From the NCBI GenBank assembly GCA_965216885.1, contig OZ244209.1, positions 2,542,001-2,606,000 of the forward strand: 64,000 bases of DNA. Direction: 5' to 3'. The notes beneath the pieces were generated by a model. The model was not told where the DNA came from. It did not search any database and saw nothing but the letters and a program-made list of their open reading frames with translations. The stretch comes from CAYNJG01 sp965216885. GTDB lineage: Bacteria > Planctomycetota > Planctomycetia > Pirellulales > Pirellulaceae. Of the stretch, positions 63,268 to 64,000 are shown in pieces (positions within the stretch are counted from its first letter, which is position 1; every line of letters starts with the position of its first letter). The translations under genes were made by a program, and so were the position numbers.

Positions 63268-64000
63268 ATGAAAACCAAATACCCATCCTTACTCATAACC
63301 TTCTTGATTACTACGAGTGCCGCCATGGCCGATCCCGTTGATAGCCTTGAGAAATTTTTCTCTCCCGATGGGGCGACCGTAACCAGTGCGAGCTACCCGA
63401 CGAATGAAACTTCTCGCCAGCTGCTGAAGAATCAGGATCTCGCGGGCGTCAACAAACTACTGCACAAACGTCAGCTCACGCCCACGGATCAACAGCCGGT
63501 CGTTCGCATGAACCGTGACACTTACTACAGTCTGGCCGTGGTGGATGTGTCCAAGGGGGCCACCATAACCATCCCGAAGGTTCCTGAAGGGAAATATGTT
63601 TCCGTTCAGCCGGTCACCGAGGATCACCGCATTCAGCCCATGTTTTACGGCGCCGGCACCTTCGAACTATCGACCCATATCGGTGATCACCTCTACCTCG
63701 TCGTTCGCCTGGATTCTACGTTCACGGAAGCCGAAGCCGCGAAATATCAGGATCAAATGTCTCTGAACGCGAAGAGCAACAATCGTTTCACGGCTGAGCC
63801 CGTTAACAAAGAATCGTTTGAGCATGTCGAGAACGCGTTGAAAGCCAAAATGCCCGCGATCGCCAAACGGGATGGAAAAGACGCTACCTTCGGCATGTTT
63901 ACCGCCCCCACCGATGAGTCAAACAAGCTCTTCACGCAGGAGAAGTATGAAGTGGGTGCGGCCATCGGCTGGGCTGGCGCGCAGAAGGTCGACAACATCT
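63268..64000 (+). CDS. DUF1254-like secreted protein, N-terminal part (runs off the window)
   Basis: This frame begins at ATG 63268 and is open to the window end (244 codons). The signal peptide is SLLITFLITTSAAMA. The family-like segment MNRDTYYSLAVVDVSKGATI, then EGKYVSVQPVTEDHRIQPMF, resembles the DUF1254 signature (R-x-N-R-D-T-x-Y-S). DUF1254 proteins are often paired with DUF1214 domains, which would lie beyond the edge. The function is not established. Confidence 0.7.
   Translation, partial: MKTKYPSLLITFLITTSAAMADPVDSLEKFFSPDGATVTSASYPTNETSRQLLKNQDLAGVNKLLHKRQLTPTDQQPVVRMNRDTYYSLAVVDVSKGATITIPKVPEGKYVSVQPVTEDHRIQPMFYGAGTFELSTHIGDHLYLVVRLDSTFTEAEAAKYQDQMSLNAKSNNRFTAEPVNKESFEHVENALKAKMPAIAKRDGKDATFGMFTAPTDESNKLFTQEKYEVGAAIGWAGAQKVDNI

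Overview
The window looks like a chromosomal segment of a planctomycete, most likely in the Pirellulales. The evidence is the combination of families: a DUF1559 pseudopilin-like protein with a sigma-54 type promoter and a tiny lipoprotein behind it, several secreted proteins with PEP-CTERM tails and dockerin-like EF-hand repeats, Tat-exported Gfo/Idh/MocA oxidoreductases and an enolase-superfamily enzyme, a formylglycine sulfatase, a PL10 pectate lyase, a CRTAC1-type FG-GAP lipoprotein and an ECF sigma factor. No rRNA, tRNA or CRISPR array was seen. The species cannot be named from the sequence alone.

Layout. 1-4.2 kb is a repeat-rich accessory patch. It holds a RAYT-type (Y1/HUH) transposase inside an element with 15-bp inverted ends, a 205-bp duplication of that element's left end, a short internally deleted relative, and an orphan RHS C-terminal tip with a possible immunity gene. 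4.6-7.7 kb carries two Tat-exported Gfo/Idh/MocA oxidoreductases. 7.7-16.4 kb holds a hydrolase/leucine-rich-repeat protein, an NxxGxxAF-repeat PEP-CTERM protein, a DUF1428 protein, a glycosidase-like/GDPD fusion and an ECF sigma factor. 17.1-19.3 kb is a large, apparently highly expressed PEP-CTERM/dockerin protein with its own terminator. 19.5-27.5 kb has a hydrolase fusion, an AI-2E family permease, an IS3 remnant, a beta-helix protein, an enolase-superfamily enzyme and a methyltransferase.

28.6-30.8 kb is a probable DUF2975-XRE-DUF418 operon with two near-identical palindromic operators in front. 31.0-33.2 kb is a second PEP-CTERM/dockerin protein. 33.8-41.1 kb carries an orphan response regulator with an altered receiver, a GNAT enzyme, a ribokinase, a pectate lyase, a sulfatase and a hydratase/FAH-family enzyme. 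41.4-44.7 kb has two secreted carbohydrate-active or esterase proteins. 44.8-49.8 kb is a divergent block of nhaA plus an EAL-HDOD protein facing an HDOD protein translationally coupled to sthA. The nhaA leader can fold into a compact nested structure. 51.2-54.0 kb is ppc. 54.7-62.0 kb carries the sigma-54/DUF1559/lipoprotein unit, a third PEP-CTERM/dockerin paralogue and a 1221-residue FG-GAP lipoprotein. 62.1-62.5 kb is a decayed relative of the RAYT element near the left edge, and the window ends inside a DUF1254-like secreted protein.

The functional theme is export: most genes encode secreted, Tat-exported or lipid-anchored proteins, many plausibly acting on polysaccharides (pectin, sulfated glycans, glucans, esters). 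The most interesting leads are the RAYT element family with inverted ends, the nhaA leader RNA, the duplicated operator, the sigma-54 site and the unusual domain fusions.
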